64,000 nt of DNA from Paremcibacter congregatus (GCF_006385135.1 NZ_CP041025.1:2759501-2823500); one strand, 5' to 3'. Positions 34,131-43,209 are shown, counted from the stretch's first letter. Notes: a model not told the origin generated them from the sequence alone. Made by a program: numbers and translations.

Positions 34131-35081
34131 ATGAATTCATTATTTCCACCAATAACACCCTATAATCAATTTGAATTACCCGTAACAACGCCTCATGTAA
34201 TTCACGTAGAAGAATGCGGCAACCCTGGAGGCTTACCCGTTATTTTTATCCACGGTGGACCAGGTGGAGGTTACAGTTCGGAAGATCGGCAATTTTTTGA
34301 TCCTACCAAATACAGAATTATTTTGTTCGACCAAAGAGGCTGTGGTCGTTCTCGCCCTCTCGGATGCATTGAAAATAACGAAACCAAAGATTTAATTGAA
34401 GACATCGAAATAATTCGCAAGAAATTACATATTGAAAAATGGGCTATATTTGGAGGATCGTGGGGCTCCACTCTTTCACTTCTGTATGCTGAAAAATACC
34501 CATCAAGAACTTTGGCACTTATATTGAGAGGAATTTTTCTGGCCACCAAGGCTGAAACGGCTCACCTTTGCCAAGAGGGTATGAGCCTAGTTTTTCCAGA
34601 AGAATTTGAAAATTATAAAAATCTTATCCCTCTTGATAAACAAGATGACTTATTAGGAAGTTACTACAACATCATTAAGGGGGATAATAAAGAATTGGCA
34701 CACCAAGCGGCCCTTGCTTTTGTAAGTTGGGAATCAAATGGTTTCTTCCTTGAGCCAATGGATAGTGGGCCTGATGTAAATGAAGAAAAAGATATAGCAA
34801 ACGGAATCGTTGAATGTCATTATTTAACCAATGGTTGCTTCATTACTGAAGATCAAATCCTTGATAACATCGATAAAATTAATCGTATCCCTATGTTTAT
34901 TGTTCATGGTCGCTTCGATAGTATTACTACTCCATCAAACGCATGGAGATTGTTTAAATCTCACCTAAAAGCGACCTTACAAATAACAGAGAATGCAGCC
35001 CATGCTTCCCGAGAAAAAACAACAGCATCCGTACTGATTGGCTACACCAATGAAATAGCGGATCAGTTTTCAGAGTATTGA
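34131..35081 (+). CDS. pip: Prolyl aminopeptidase (S33)
   Basis: 316 residues, full length. It removes N-terminal proline from peptides. Motifs in order: oxyanion HGGPGGGY (near 41), DQRGCGRSRPLG (near 67), nucleophile GGSWGSTLSLLYAEKYP with Ser near 110, acid in VHGRFDSITTP (Asp near 261) and His in NAAHASRE (near 288). No signal peptide, so cytoplasmic. It is divergent from the sigma/FecR/receptor operon and supplies the proline-specific cleavage that complements the DPP4-like gene, suggesting that the imported peptide is proline-rich. Confidence 0.93.
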   Translation: MNSLFPPITPYNQFELPVTTPHVIHVEECGNPGGLPVIFIHGGPGGGYSSEDRQFFDPTKYRIILFDQRGCGRSRPLGCIENNETKDLIEDIEIIRKKLHIEKWAIFGGSWGSTLSLLYAEKYPSRTLALILRGIFLATKAETAHLCQEGMSLVFPEEFENYKNLIPLDKQDDLLGSYYNIIKGDNKELAHQAALAFVSWESNGFFLEPMDSGPDVNEEKDIANGIVECHYLTNGCFITEDQILDNIDKINRIPMFIVHGRFDSITTPSNAWRLFKSHLKATLQITENAAHASREKTTASVLIGYTNEIADQFSEY

Positions 35082-35129
35082 AATGACCATGAGGTGGGAG
35101 TATTCGACGAACCCTGCTTGATGGTTTAA

Positions 35130-35155
35130 TAGGGAGAGAAAAATCGCCCTTAACC
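35130..35155. repeat. Possible solo end of an IS1380-type element
   Basis: GGGAGAGAAAAATCGCCCTT at about 35133 resembles the right end of the IS1380-family element at 37907-37925 (GGAGAGAAAAAATAGCCCT). No transposase is attached to it. It may be a relic of an earlier insertion. Confidence 0.4.
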
Positions 35156-35256
35156 CGCATATCTCACCGGGTTTTAACCTTATTCTGATTTTATCTTTAT
35201 AATCAATATAGTATCTGGAATTTCAAGGCGTTCAAAAAAACAGTGTGTTTTTTGTT

Positions 35257-36219
35257 TTATCTATTCTCTGCGAGCCATTGCAGGGCACCTTTGGTCGCGG
35301 ACCAGTTTTCCCGGTTTTGATCCACATATATAATCGCTTCCTCTTTTGAACCGATACTGTAATGGGGCGGCAAGCTTTTTGGCATTCGTTTTGTGCCCAA
35401 CAATAGATCAGGGACAAAATGGTTAGTCTCCACAGCATGTTTCAACACCCGGATTGCCCCGGAGGACTTGGCCCCAGATTGTCTGAACATGAGGAACGCC
35501 TTGCTATAGCACCATTCGGCAAGGCTGTCTTCTTCATATTCCACCAGAAGTTCTTCAACACCCGCAAAATCATTTAAGGTAAATAGCCAGCTCTTCAAAA
35601 TAGTACGCATGCCCTGATTATCACCCGGATTAAGCTGCAGCATATGTTTCACATGCTCCGCCGCCTCTTGCCGCTCACCCAAGTCCCATAGGGTTTGTGC
35701 CAATGCCGCCTTGGCACGCATAAAGGGACGGGTTTCCAAAACAAGCCAAAAATCACCTTCAGCATCTTCGAATAACGCGTCGCCAAGAGCTTGTCTGCCC
35801 GCATCCACAGCTTGTTCATAATATTTTCTGGCCTGAATGATGTCTTTTGCCTCTTCTTCTGCCAGTAAGAGATAAGCATCCGCGCAGAGATCAGAGATTT
35901 TCAAGGCCTGCCTAGCCAGTGCAATTCTTTCCCTTTTTGTGTCTGCTTCCCAGGCATCATACATCATATCCTGTGCCTGTCTTAAAGGGTCCTGATGATC
36001 AGGCGCCTCCAACAAACCATCTCCGGCAAAAGGGTCAGGGGCAAAAGCTGCATTTGTGATCTGCGCCATCATCTTTTCCATGAATTTACGGTCAGGAATA
36101 TCTTGAGAAACATCTGCAGCAGGCTTCTTTTTTTGAAGCACTTTAATGGCAGGTTTTTTCGTATTCTTGGTTTTATTTTTTCTGCGATTTTTACTGACAG
36201 GCATGAGAGGTCCAAACAT
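35257..36219 (-). CDS. TPR protein of the ST7-like family
   Basis: About 320 residues; ATG 36219 and 36204 are both possible. A very basic N-terminus (KNRRKNKTKNTKKPAIKV) precedes helical repeats: AYLLLAEEEAKDIIQARKYY, RPFMRAKAALAQTLWDLGER, HMLQLNPGDNQGMRTILKSW and PDLLLGTKRMPKSLPPHYS, then GSKEEAIIYVDQNRENW. This series matches bacterial TPR proteins related to ST7. The role is unknown; protein-protein binding is expected. It lies between the aminopeptidase and an IS, with no operon partner. Confidence 0.8.
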   Translation of the reverse strand: MFGPLMPVSKNRRKNKTKNTKKPAIKVLQKKKPAADVSQDIPDRKFMEKMMAQITNAAFAPDPFAGDGLLEAPDHQDPLRQAQDMMYDAWEADTKRERIALARQALKISDLCADAYLLLAEEEAKDIIQARKYYEQAVDAGRQALGDALFEDAEGDFWLVLETRPFMRAKAALAQTLWDLGERQEAAEHVKHMLQLNPGDNQGMRTILKSWLFTLNDFAGVEELLVEYEEDSLAEWCYSKAFLMFRQSGAKSSGAIRVLKHAVETNHFVPDLLLGTKRMPKSLPPHYSIGSKEEAIIYVDQNRENWSATKGALQWLAENR

Positions 36220-36271
36220 TATAAATAAAGACGATTAACATCCATGGAACATAACAAAAAAGCAGGATAAG

Positions 36272-37933
36272 ACCAAGGGTTTTTAATGATTTTTCTCTGG
36301 AAACAACATCAACAAATATATATAAATAACCTCATATTATCAATGTGTTGAGTGAGTATTTTATGCGTTTTACAGATTTTGGATCCCGAACATTATTGGC
36401 GGCTTTTGACGGTGGAGAAATCACCTCTAATGCTGGTGTTCTTCTGTTACGGGAACGGGCAGAACAGATTAATCTTTTTGACCGTATGGCGGCCTGTTTT
36501 ACAGACCATCGGGACCCTTTGCGTATAAAGCATCAGCTGCCCACCCTGCTTTCCCAGAGAGTTTGCGGCATGGCGCTGGGCTATGAAGATATTAATGATC
36601 ATGACACATTGAGGAATGATCCGGCTATTAAGCTACTGGCCTCTTCTTGCTTAACGTTAAAGGATAAAACCCCGGCACCACTGGCGGGAAAATCCACTCT
36701 CAACCGGTTGGAACATTCCCGGGAAGCCGGTAATCCCCGCTATCACCAGATGGTGCCCAACCTGAAAAAACTATCCAACCTGTTCACCGACATCTTTCTG
36801 GATAGTCATGAAACAGTCCATAAAGAAATCACACTGGATATTGACGCCACAGATATTAAAGCCCATGGTCATCAGGAAAACAGTTTCTTTCACGGGTACT
36901 ATGAGGAGCGTTGTTTCCTGCCCCTTTATATCTTTTGCGGACATTACCTTCTGCTGGCCCAGCTGCGTCCCAGTAATATCGATGGTGCCCGTGGATCACG
37001 TAATGTCATCCGTCGCATTATCAGAATGATCAAGACCCGCTGGCCCAAGGTAAAAATTCTCGTGCGCAGGGACAGTGGATTCGTTCGGGAAAACCTTATA
37101 AAATGGTGTGAGAATAACAGTATCAATTATGTGTTTGGTCTGGCGCGTAATAATAACTTACTCAAAAAAGCACAGAAAGTTCGGGGCAAGGCTGCCAAAG
37201 GGATGATCGACACGAATGAACCCACGCGAGCTTACGGGGATTTCTATCATAGGACTAAAAGCGAAAGCTGGGCGTGGCCCCGCAGAGTTATTGTCAAGGC
37301 AGAACATCGACCAGGCAAGAAACCACAATGCCGGTTTCTCGTCAACTCGCTTACCCGGAAGACGGCAACGCCAAAAGAAGTCTATAAAGATATATACTGC
37401 CCCAGAGGCGATATGGAAAACCGCATCAAAGATTGTCAGCTTGATCTGTTCGGGGACCGTATGAGTGCCCATGATTACCGCGCCAATCAGCTTCGCCTGA
37501 TCATGGCCGGTTTTGCCTATGTCCTGATTGATGGCATCCGGCGCGAGGCTTTGCAAGGAACCAAGTTAGCCAAAGCTGTTCCAAATACCATACGTCTCAA
37601 ACTATTGAAGGTCGGGGCACGTGTCATATATTCAGTGCGCAGAATTAAAATATCAATGCCCGATGCATATCCCTACCAGAATATATTCTTCAAAGTCCAT
37701 GCCGCCCTCGCCCCCACATAATAAGCCCGGCGGCATGATGTCGACATAGGTCGAAATGCAGAAACTCTCCATATTGGGGAGGCCTTTCGCTTGTCTAAAA
37801 CCTGAAAAGAAGAGCGAGAAATCCCAAATACTACCAAAATCAACATTATGTCCTCAGACAAATTACACAACTCAACCAAAAATCAGAAAACGCACTGGAA
37901 AATAAACGCGGAGAGAAAAAATAGCCCTCAAAA
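36272..37933 (+). mobile_element. IS1380-family insertion sequence
   Basis: One intact-looking transposase with imperfect related ends: left inward AGGGTTTTTAATGATTTTTCTCT, right inward AGGGCTATTTTTTCTCTCC. Boundaries are approximate and no target duplication was identified. Confidence 0.7.
36363..37721 (+). CDS. IS1380-family transposase
   Basis: About 452 residues from ATG 36363 (MRFTDFGSRTLLAAFDGGEI); the frame opens at GTG 36345. DDE transposase with ITSNAGVLLLRERAEQINLF at the N-terminus, first Asp in ITLDIDATDIKAHG, second in ILVRRDSGFVRENL, and Glu in PRGDMENRIKDCQLDLFGDR, followed by HDYRANQLRLIMAGFAY, all typical of IS1380. It appears complete and may be active. Confidence 0.93.
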   Translation: MRFTDFGSRTLLAAFDGGEITSNAGVLLLRERAEQINLFDRMAACFTDHRDPLRIKHQLPTLLSQRVCGMALGYEDINDHDTLRNDPAIKLLASSCLTLKDKTPAPLAGKSTLNRLEHSREAGNPRYHQMVPNLKKLSNLFTDIFLDSHETVHKEITLDIDATDIKAHGHQENSFFHGYYEERCFLPLYIFCGHYLLLAQLRPSNIDGARGSRNVIRRIIRMIKTRWPKVKILVRRDSGFVRENLIKWCENNSINYVFGLARNNNLLKKAQKVRGKAAKGMIDTNEPTRAYGDFYHRTKSESWAWPRRVIVKAEHRPGKKPQCRFLVNSLTRKTATPKEVYKDIYCPRGDMENRIKDCQLDLFGDRMSAHDYRANQLRLIMAGFAYVLIDGIRREALQGTKLAKAVPNTIRLKLLKVGARVIYSVRRIKISMPDAYPYQNIFFKVHAALAPT

Positions 37934-38427
37934 AAATCCTCGTGAGATTTCTGGGCTTAAGTTGCTCTGATCAAATCATTGGTCACTAGGATACCAACCT
38001 GTACCTCGCTGTATAATTTCGTTTGTCCATACTAATAGAAGGCATAAACCATTATTTTCTACACCCCATTTTCTTCTATGCTGGCCTGCATAAAGCTCCA
38101 TTCTTTCTAAATAATGCGTTAGCGCATTGTGGCATTGCACATAAATTGCCAGAACAAGCAAAAAGTTTTTTAACGGTCTTTACTCGAATTTATTTTTAGG
38201 GCTTTTCTGTTTTTTTGCCATCATAATTTTCTCATGTTTATCTTTTACTTAATGCTATAAGTTAATCTACCTATAATGGCAATTCAATGGCAGCCCGCCC
38301 TAGCTTTCAACGTTTCCCACCACACCATCAAGCGCGCTCTTATCGTTGAAGCAGATTAGCATGAGTTAAAGTCATTTGTTGGATATGAGTTATTCGGAAA
38401 ATCTAAAACTTCTAGTGCCTTATGATT
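37934..38427. other. AT-rich gap, no clear gene
   Basis: A 61-residue minus-strand frame (37976-38161) has no ribosome binding site or recognisable domain and is not called. The stretch at 38280-38360 is more GC-rich and may be a piece of another insertion, but was not identified. Confidence 0.45.
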
Positions 38428-38775
38428 TCAGTCGCCATCACCCCATGTTCCACCTTGTTTTATTTGATAAGGCATAACTTTCGTATGTCCTCCGTCATCA
38501 TCATATATAGGACTTCCAAACCAACCTGTGTAATCAATTGCGGAGAATTCGCCATTGCAAGCTCGCGCATTAAGATCAACTCCAACTTTAATTAATAATT
38601 TGACAATTTTCAAGCGTCCCTGCTCACTAGCAAACATCAGAGCCGTTTTATCTCTGGGTGCTTCGTCATTTATTCTAGCTCCCTTTTCAATAAGAGCTTG
38701 CACAATATTGAATTCCCCCAATTTACATGCATACATTAGCTCTGTTTGATTGCCCTCTGGAGATCTGCAATTCAC
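38428..38775 (-). pseudogene. Ankyrin-repeat protein, N-terminal truncation
   Basis: About three ankyrin repeats: TELMYACKLGEFNIVQALIE then KGARIN, DKTALMFASEQGRLKIVKLL then IKVGVDLNAR, and EFSAIDYTGWFGSPIYDD. Upstream of the first listed codon the frame still reads LDADAEVN, the end of a previous repeat, and then meets a stop, so the front of the gene is missing. Only a GTG is available as start. Ankyrin repeats bind other proteins; what this one bound is unknown. Confidence 0.65.
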
Positions 38776-39078
38776 TTCAGCATCTGCATCTAGCCTTGTA
38801 TACTAAATTAATAATACTTCTATCTAATGCAAAACATAATGGATAGCTGTGAAATAGTGCGGCGAGGGGGAATTGCACTTTTCATTTTAGAGTTGTTTGA
38901 CTGCATATTAATCTCCATAAAATTCCACAGTTTCAATTTAAATCGAACTGCAGTCTTGTCGAAAAACAGGCGCGCAAGAATGAAGGCTAATAACCCTGTA
39001 ATGGGTTCAACCGCCAATTCGTTATTAAATATATAAGAGCATTATTAGAAAATTCAATATAATGGCTTTTAGTACAAA
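38776..39078. other. Gap between ankyrin remnant and integrase
   Basis: About 300 AT-rich bases. Overlapping short frames on both strands (plus 38827-39036, minus 38820-39017) lack any support. Nothing else seen. Confidence 0.45.
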
Positions 39079-40296
39079 TTAGATCTCTTTAACATTCTTC
39101 GTTCGCCTCACATTCACCAATGAAGTATCAATCATATCCTTCAAGTGCGCGGCATAGTGTTTTTCGATCATCTCTACAGATGTTCTACAATTCTTAGCCA
39201 CCTGATAAATGTCGGCCCCTTCAAGAAGGCGGAAGCAGATATAGCTATGACGTAAACTGTATGAGGTCCGGGCTTTCCCTTCCCTGTCAAACTTCAGATT
39301 TTCATCATTAAGAATGCCGTTCAGCATTTTCTTGTAATTGCTGGGGAACAGTATGTCTGTTGGCCCAGGATATTCATCCGCATCACCCTTTGACTTTTTG
39401 TGCTTCATCCTGTCTCGTAGCCTAATAAAGGGGCGCACCGCCCCCGGCATACTTTTACAAAAGCCGACCCCGCGCTTGCCGCGCACTTCAATTTCAAGAA
39501 TAGTCTCGTTCGTGAGATCGTCATCCACAATCTCAACATCTTGGAACTGTAACTGTAACGCCTCGTCTGGTCGAAGCCCTGTGTTTGCCATGAAGAGCAC
39601 ATAGTCATGCAGCTGTTCGGCATACCATTTGAACTGTATTTTTTTAGGGTTCGCGGCATTTGCCCGAGTGGCTTCATAGAACTGTTTATATTCTTTGGGC
39701 GTAAACCACGGCCGATGGCTTATCTTGCTTTCCTTGCTATAACGATTTTTAAGGTTGGGCACCGCATCAATCCAACCATGCTCTTCTGCTGTCACAAAAG
39801 TCATATTCATGGTCACAATTTCATTGTGGATTGTTTTCTGAGCAGGCGCTTTCCAGGGTTTGTAACCCTCATCACCCTCTTCGGGCCAGTCCTCTGGCTT
39901 GGTCATGCGATGAACACGGTAAGCCTGACCAATGCCTTTTTCAATGTCATTGAGATACATATGCCCCATAAAGGGAAGGATATGAAGCCGTAAGCGTGCT
40001 TTGTGGCCTTCGACCCATTTGGGGCTGCGGCGACCGGCCGTAAGCGCTTCATATTCGGAAGTGAACAGCTCAGCCGCTTGGGCGAATGTTTTACCGCTCT
40101 TCAACTCACCATGCCGCGCCTTACCTCTGAGATCGATGTACCAATCCTCGGCAACGTCTTTTGCCTCTGCGAGACTTTTCTTCTTGGTACTCTTTCGGCG
40201 TTCCTTGCCACTAATGTAAGTTGACGCATGCCAACTGCCCTTTTTGGCTCGGCGGTATATCCTAACTTTATCTCCTAAAATTCGATGTATTTGCAT
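39079..40296 (-). CDS. Tyrosine site-specific recombinase, second type
   Basis: 405 residues from ATG 40296, chosen because GAGAGG lies seven bases upstream. The N-terminus is a basic fold (RIYRRAKKGSWHASTYISGK), then a core-binding domain, then the catalytic domain with Arg in NTGLRPDEALQLQ, SYSLRHSYIC (H-x-x-R) and the nucleophile Tyr in IEKHYAAHL. It is unrelated in sequence to the integrases at 9.5 and 40.7 kb. It points away from the tRNA fragment at 40458, which lies about 160 bases behind its start, so it may be the integrase of an older island at the same site. Confidence 0.92.
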   Translation of the reverse strand: MQIHRILGDKVRIYRRAKKGSWHASTYISGKERRKSTKKKSLAEAKDVAEDWYIDLRGKARHGELKSGKTFAQAAELFTSEYEALTAGRRSPKWVEGHKARLRLHILPFMGHMYLNDIEKGIGQAYRVHRMTKPEDWPEEGDEGYKPWKAPAQKTIHNEIVTMNMTFVTAEEHGWIDAVPNLKNRYSKESKISHRPWFTPKEYKQFYEATRANAANPKKIQFKWYAEQLHDYVLFMANTGLRPDEALQLQFQDVEIVDDDLTNETILEIEVRGKRGVGFCKSMPGAVRPFIRLRDRMKHKKSKGDADEYPGPTDILFPSNYKKMLNGILNDENLKFDREGKARTSYSLRHSYICFRLLEGADIYQVAKNCRTSVEMIEKHYAAHLKDMIDTSLVNVRRTKNVKEI

Positions 40297-40422
40297 GTTA
40301 TTACCTCTCACTTGTTGCACGATCAGATCTGTGCGTTTTTGTGTGAGCCTTGTGCGACACCTTAATAGGGTATAACAAAGGCCAATTCATGTCAAATAAG
40401 GGTCACGATACAAACAAAAAAA

Positions 40423-40455
40423 GCAGCTAACTCAATGAGTTAACTGCCTTTTAAT
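40423..40455. terminator. Hairpin terminator beside the tRNA fragment
   Basis: GCAGCTAACTCA (40423-40434) pairs with TGAGTTAACTGC (40436-40447), flanked by a run of A on the left and CTTTTAATTT on the right, so it could end transcription in either direction. It lies just downstream of the tRNA 3' end, where a natural tRNA terminator is expected. Confidence 0.7.
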
Positions 40456-40457
40456 TT

Positions 40458-40500
40458 GGTTGCGGGGGTTGGATTTGAACCAAGGACCTTCAGGTTATGA
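40458..40500 (-). other. 3' fragment of an initiator-tRNA-like gene (attachment-site remnant)
   Basis: Minus strand: CTCATAACCTGAAGG, a T-loop GGTTCAAATCC and acceptor end CCCCCGCAACC. The 5' half is missing. The T-arm differs from that at 9266, but from GACCTTCAGG onward the flanks are identical. With its terminator it looks like the original 3' end of a tRNA gene. Confidence 0.8.
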
Positions 40501-41728
40501 GTTTGGATAATGGCCCTGCGACCTGAATATTCTTGTAGCTCCCTAAAGCCATTTACATATCTAACTGATTGTTTTAACTCAATTTACTTGACATAGTTCG
40601 GCGACCTGCTATTCTGTGCACATCCCTGAATACTGTTCGTTTGGTACCTATGTGGTACCTTTAAACTTATGAAGATTGCACTGTCATGCCAAAACTAACC
40701 AAGCGGGCTATAGATGCCTTGAGTTCTAAAGATACTGAATATGTCATCTGGGATTCAGAGCTTAGAGGCTTTGGCATTCGGGTATGGCCGTCAGGTAAAA
40801 AAACTTATGCTCTTAAGTGCCGCCTGAAGGGAAAACAGAAGAAATACACCATTGGTACACATGGCACCCTTACCGTCGATCAGGCGCGCACCAAGACCAT
40901 TGGTATATTATCTCAAGTCAAACATGGCATAGATCCTTCTGAAGAATTGCGCGCTCATAAGAAGGCTCTGACCATTGCTGATCTGGGAAAGAAGTTTTTA
41001 GAAGAATATGTCCCTACGCACTGCAAAGCTTCCACCGCATATGAATATAAAAGATCCGTAGAGCATTTTATCAATGGTGCCCTGGGTAAATATAAGATCA
41101 TGGATGTTGCCAGGCCTGATGTGGCGGCCATGCATCATAATCTCCATCATATACCCTATCAAGCTAATCGGACACTTGGGGTATTATCCAAGATGATGAA
41201 TTTGGCCGAAATATGGGGATTGCGGCAGGATGGCAGCAACCCTTGCCGACATGTGAAGAAATATCCCGAGAAAGGGCGGGAACGGTTTTTATCCAAGGAA
41301 GAATTTATTCGCCTTGCGGAGGTATTGGATGAAGTTGAAGCCAGTGGCGAAGAAACCCATTCCTGTATCAATGCTTATCGACTACTGATGTACACTGGCT
41401 GCCGCCTTGGGGAAATCCAGAAACTTGAGTGGGCCCATGCGGACTTTGAAGCTAACGAACTTCATCTACCTGACAGTAAAACGGGCGCCAAGACGGTTTA
41501 TCTTGGCGATGCCGCCGTTGAAGTTCTTAAGAACATTGAGCGGCAGGAAGGTAATCCCTATGTCATTAGGGGCAAGTTGGAGGGATCATATCTTACTGAC
41601 CTACAGCATCCCTGGCGTCGGATTAGGGCCAAAGCAGGATTGGCTAACGTGAGAATTCATGACCTACGCCATTCTTTTGCCAGCAATGCCATTGCCCTTG
41701 GTATGAGCCTGCCCATGGTAGGGAAGCT
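40485..41728 (+). repeat. 1244-base direct repeat, copy 2
   Basis: Identical by eye to 9293-10536. After 41728 the match falls sharply while the reading frame continues, so the integrase 3' ends are homologous but diverged. Confidence 0.9.
40588..40659 (+). promoter_or_regulatory. Integrase promoter, second copy
   Basis: Same as the first copy: TTGACA at 40588-40593, TATTCT at 40610-40615, and GGTACC at 40643-40648 and 40654-40659. Confidence 0.65.
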
Positions 41729-41846
41729 GCTTGGTCATACCCAAATACAAACTACGGCTCGATATGCTCATCTGGCGTCTGATCCTATAAAAGAAGCCGC
41801 CAATTTAGTGGCCCAGAGCATTGCTCAGTCTACTTCTGCTACGTAA
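40686..41846 (+). CDS. Tyrosine integrase, copy 2
   Basis: 386 residues; the first 348 or so are identical to the copy at 9494. All catalytic motifs are present (TGCRLGEIQ, HDLRHSFAS, TTARYAH). The C-terminus reads SDPIKEAANLVAQSIAQSTS, against SEPVKEAANLVAKSIAQSTS in copy 1, and the third bases differ widely. It is followed by a DUF4143 ATPase instead of a toxin-antitoxin pair. It should belong to the island on its right. Confidence 0.95.
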   Translation: MPKLTKRAIDALSSKDTEYVIWDSELRGFGIRVWPSGKKTYALKCRLKGKQKKYTIGTHGTLTVDQARTKTIGILSQVKHGIDPSEELRAHKKALTIADLGKKFLEEYVPTHCKASTAYEYKRSVEHFINGALGKYKIMDVARPDVAAMHHNLHHIPYQANRTLGVLSKMMNLAEIWGLRQDGSNPCRHVKKYPEKGRERFLSKEEFIRLAEVLDEVEASGEETHSCINAYRLLMYTGCRLGEIQKLEWAHADFEANELHLPDSKTGAKTVYLGDAAVEVLKNIERQEGNPYVIRGKLEGSYLTDLQHPWRRIRAKAGLANVRIHDLRHSFASNAIALGMSLPMVGKLLGHTQIQTTARYAHLASDPIKEAANLVAQSIAQSTSAT

Positions 41847-41940
41847 TTTATTGGTATGATTAAGAAGGCCTAGAAGCGCCTAATCTATCATATTTTAGCC
41901 TCACCATGACCTCACAACCGATTTTAATAATTTTATTTAT

Positions 41941-41979
41941 ACCTTGCAATTTCGTAATAACTATACGAATATGCAAGGT
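41941..41979. promoter_or_regulatory. 39-base inverted repeat at the start of the DUF4143 gene
   Basis: ACCTTGCA (41941-41948) with TGCAAGGT (41972-41979), and TTCGTA with TACGAA inside, around a short centre. It covers the presumed translation start, so it could be an operator or an RNA hairpin controlling translation. Confidence 0.55.
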
Positions 41980-43158
41980 ATGTTAAAAAGATGGATCACA
42001 CATAAACTTGAGCAATCGGTGCGGCATTCTCCTGCTGTTGTTCTACTAGGGTCACGGCAAGTGGGTAAAACTACGCTTGCTCAAACCATGTCACAAGGGA
42101 GGCCATTTCTTTACCTTGATCTTGAATCTCCTGCTGACCTAATTAAATTAAGTGATCCTATATCTTACCTCTCACAGCATAATGATAAACTCATTATTTT
42201 AGACGAAATCCAACGCACCCCTGAGCTTTTTGCAGTGTTACGTGGTGTGATCGATCAGAATAGACGCGCGGGACGTAAAACAGGGCAATTTCTTTTGTTA
42301 GGCTCTGCTTCCATGGATTTATTAAGACAATCCTCTGAAAGCCTCGCGGGGCGGATTAGTTATTTGGAAATGACGGGACTTAATCTGTTGGAAGTCCCTG
42401 TTAAAAACCCTGCTGATATTCAAAAAATTTGGTTGAGGGGGGGCTTTCCTGAAAGCTATCTTTCAGATACAGACGCGCTCAGCATGACTTGGCTTGAGGA
42501 TTTAATCCGTACTTATCTGGAACGGGATATCCCCCAAATGGGATTTAGGGTTCCTGCGGTTAGATTAAGGCGGCTTTGGACAATGCTGGCTCATTTGCAA
42601 GGGGAAGTGATTAATTACTCGACCCTTGCAAGCAACCTTGAAGTGGATAGCAAAACAGTCAGTCATTATTTAGATATTTTAGGTGATCTCTTATTGGTAC
42701 GCCGCCTTGAGCCTTGGCATACCAATGTTAAAAAACGTCTTGTAAAGTCCCCCCGTTTTTATATTCGTGATAGTGGTATTCTCCACCGTTTACTCGACAT
42801 TTCAAATTATGATACGCTTCTTTCCAACCCTGTTTTGGGTAAGAGTTGGGAAGGGTTTGTCATGGAAAATATATTATCTATTCTGCCCGGCAATATTACC
42901 GCTTATTTTTACCGCACCTCCGCTGGTGCGGAAATTGATCTCGTGCTTAAAATATCCAGTAGGGAAACTTGGGCTATTGAAATCAAGACAGGCCTTGTTC
43001 CCAAAATCAAGCCTGGCTTTTATAGCGCCTGTGAAGATATAGGAGCGACGAAGAGATTTGTCGTTTATGGCGGCGACGATGAATTTCCAATAAAGCATGA
43101 CACCACAATGATCAGCTTACATAAACTTATGACCAAGTTACATGACCTTAATGGATAA
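41971..43158 (+). CDS. AAA ATPase with DUF4143 domain
   Basis: About 395 residues; ATG 41971 or 41980 (MLKRWITHKLEQ), with no good ribosome binding site for either. P-loop VVLLGSRQVGKTTLA near residue 20, Walker B LIILDEIQRTPELF near residue 80, sensor FLLLGSASMDLLRQ, then the DUF4143 C-terminal part with a winged-helix segment (INYSTLASNLEVDSKTVSHY) and a nuclease-like AEIDLVLK with IEIKTG (restriction-endonuclease-like core). This is a widespread, poorly understood family often on mobile DNA. It follows the integrase as cargo. Confidence 0.88.
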   Translation: MQGMLKRWITHKLEQSVRHSPAVVLLGSRQVGKTTLAQTMSQGRPFLYLDLESPADLIKLSDPISYLSQHNDKLIILDEIQRTPELFAVLRGVIDQNRRAGRKTGQFLLLGSASMDLLRQSSESLAGRISYLEMTGLNLLEVPVKNPADIQKIWLRGGFPESYLSDTDALSMTWLEDLIRTYLERDIPQMGFRVPAVRLRRLWTMLAHLQGEVINYSTLASNLEVDSKTVSHYLDILGDLLLVRRLEPWHTNVKKRLVKSPRFYIRDSGILHRLLDISNYDTLLSNPVLGKSWEGFVMENILSILPGNITAYFYRTSAGAEIDLVLKISSRETWAIEIKTGLVPKIKPGFYSACEDIGATKRFVVYGGDDEFPIKHDTTMISLHKLMTKLHDLNG

Positions 43159-43209
43159 TTCCCCCCTACAGAAAAGATGAAATTGTGACCCACTTAGTAT
43201 CCGTGTTAG

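Noticed and set aside
20283-35081. Lasso-peptide biosynthesis cluster
   Set aside because: Sigma/FecR/receptor and an S9-type protein recall lasso-peptide loci, but no precursor, B1/B2 protease or cyclase gene was found.
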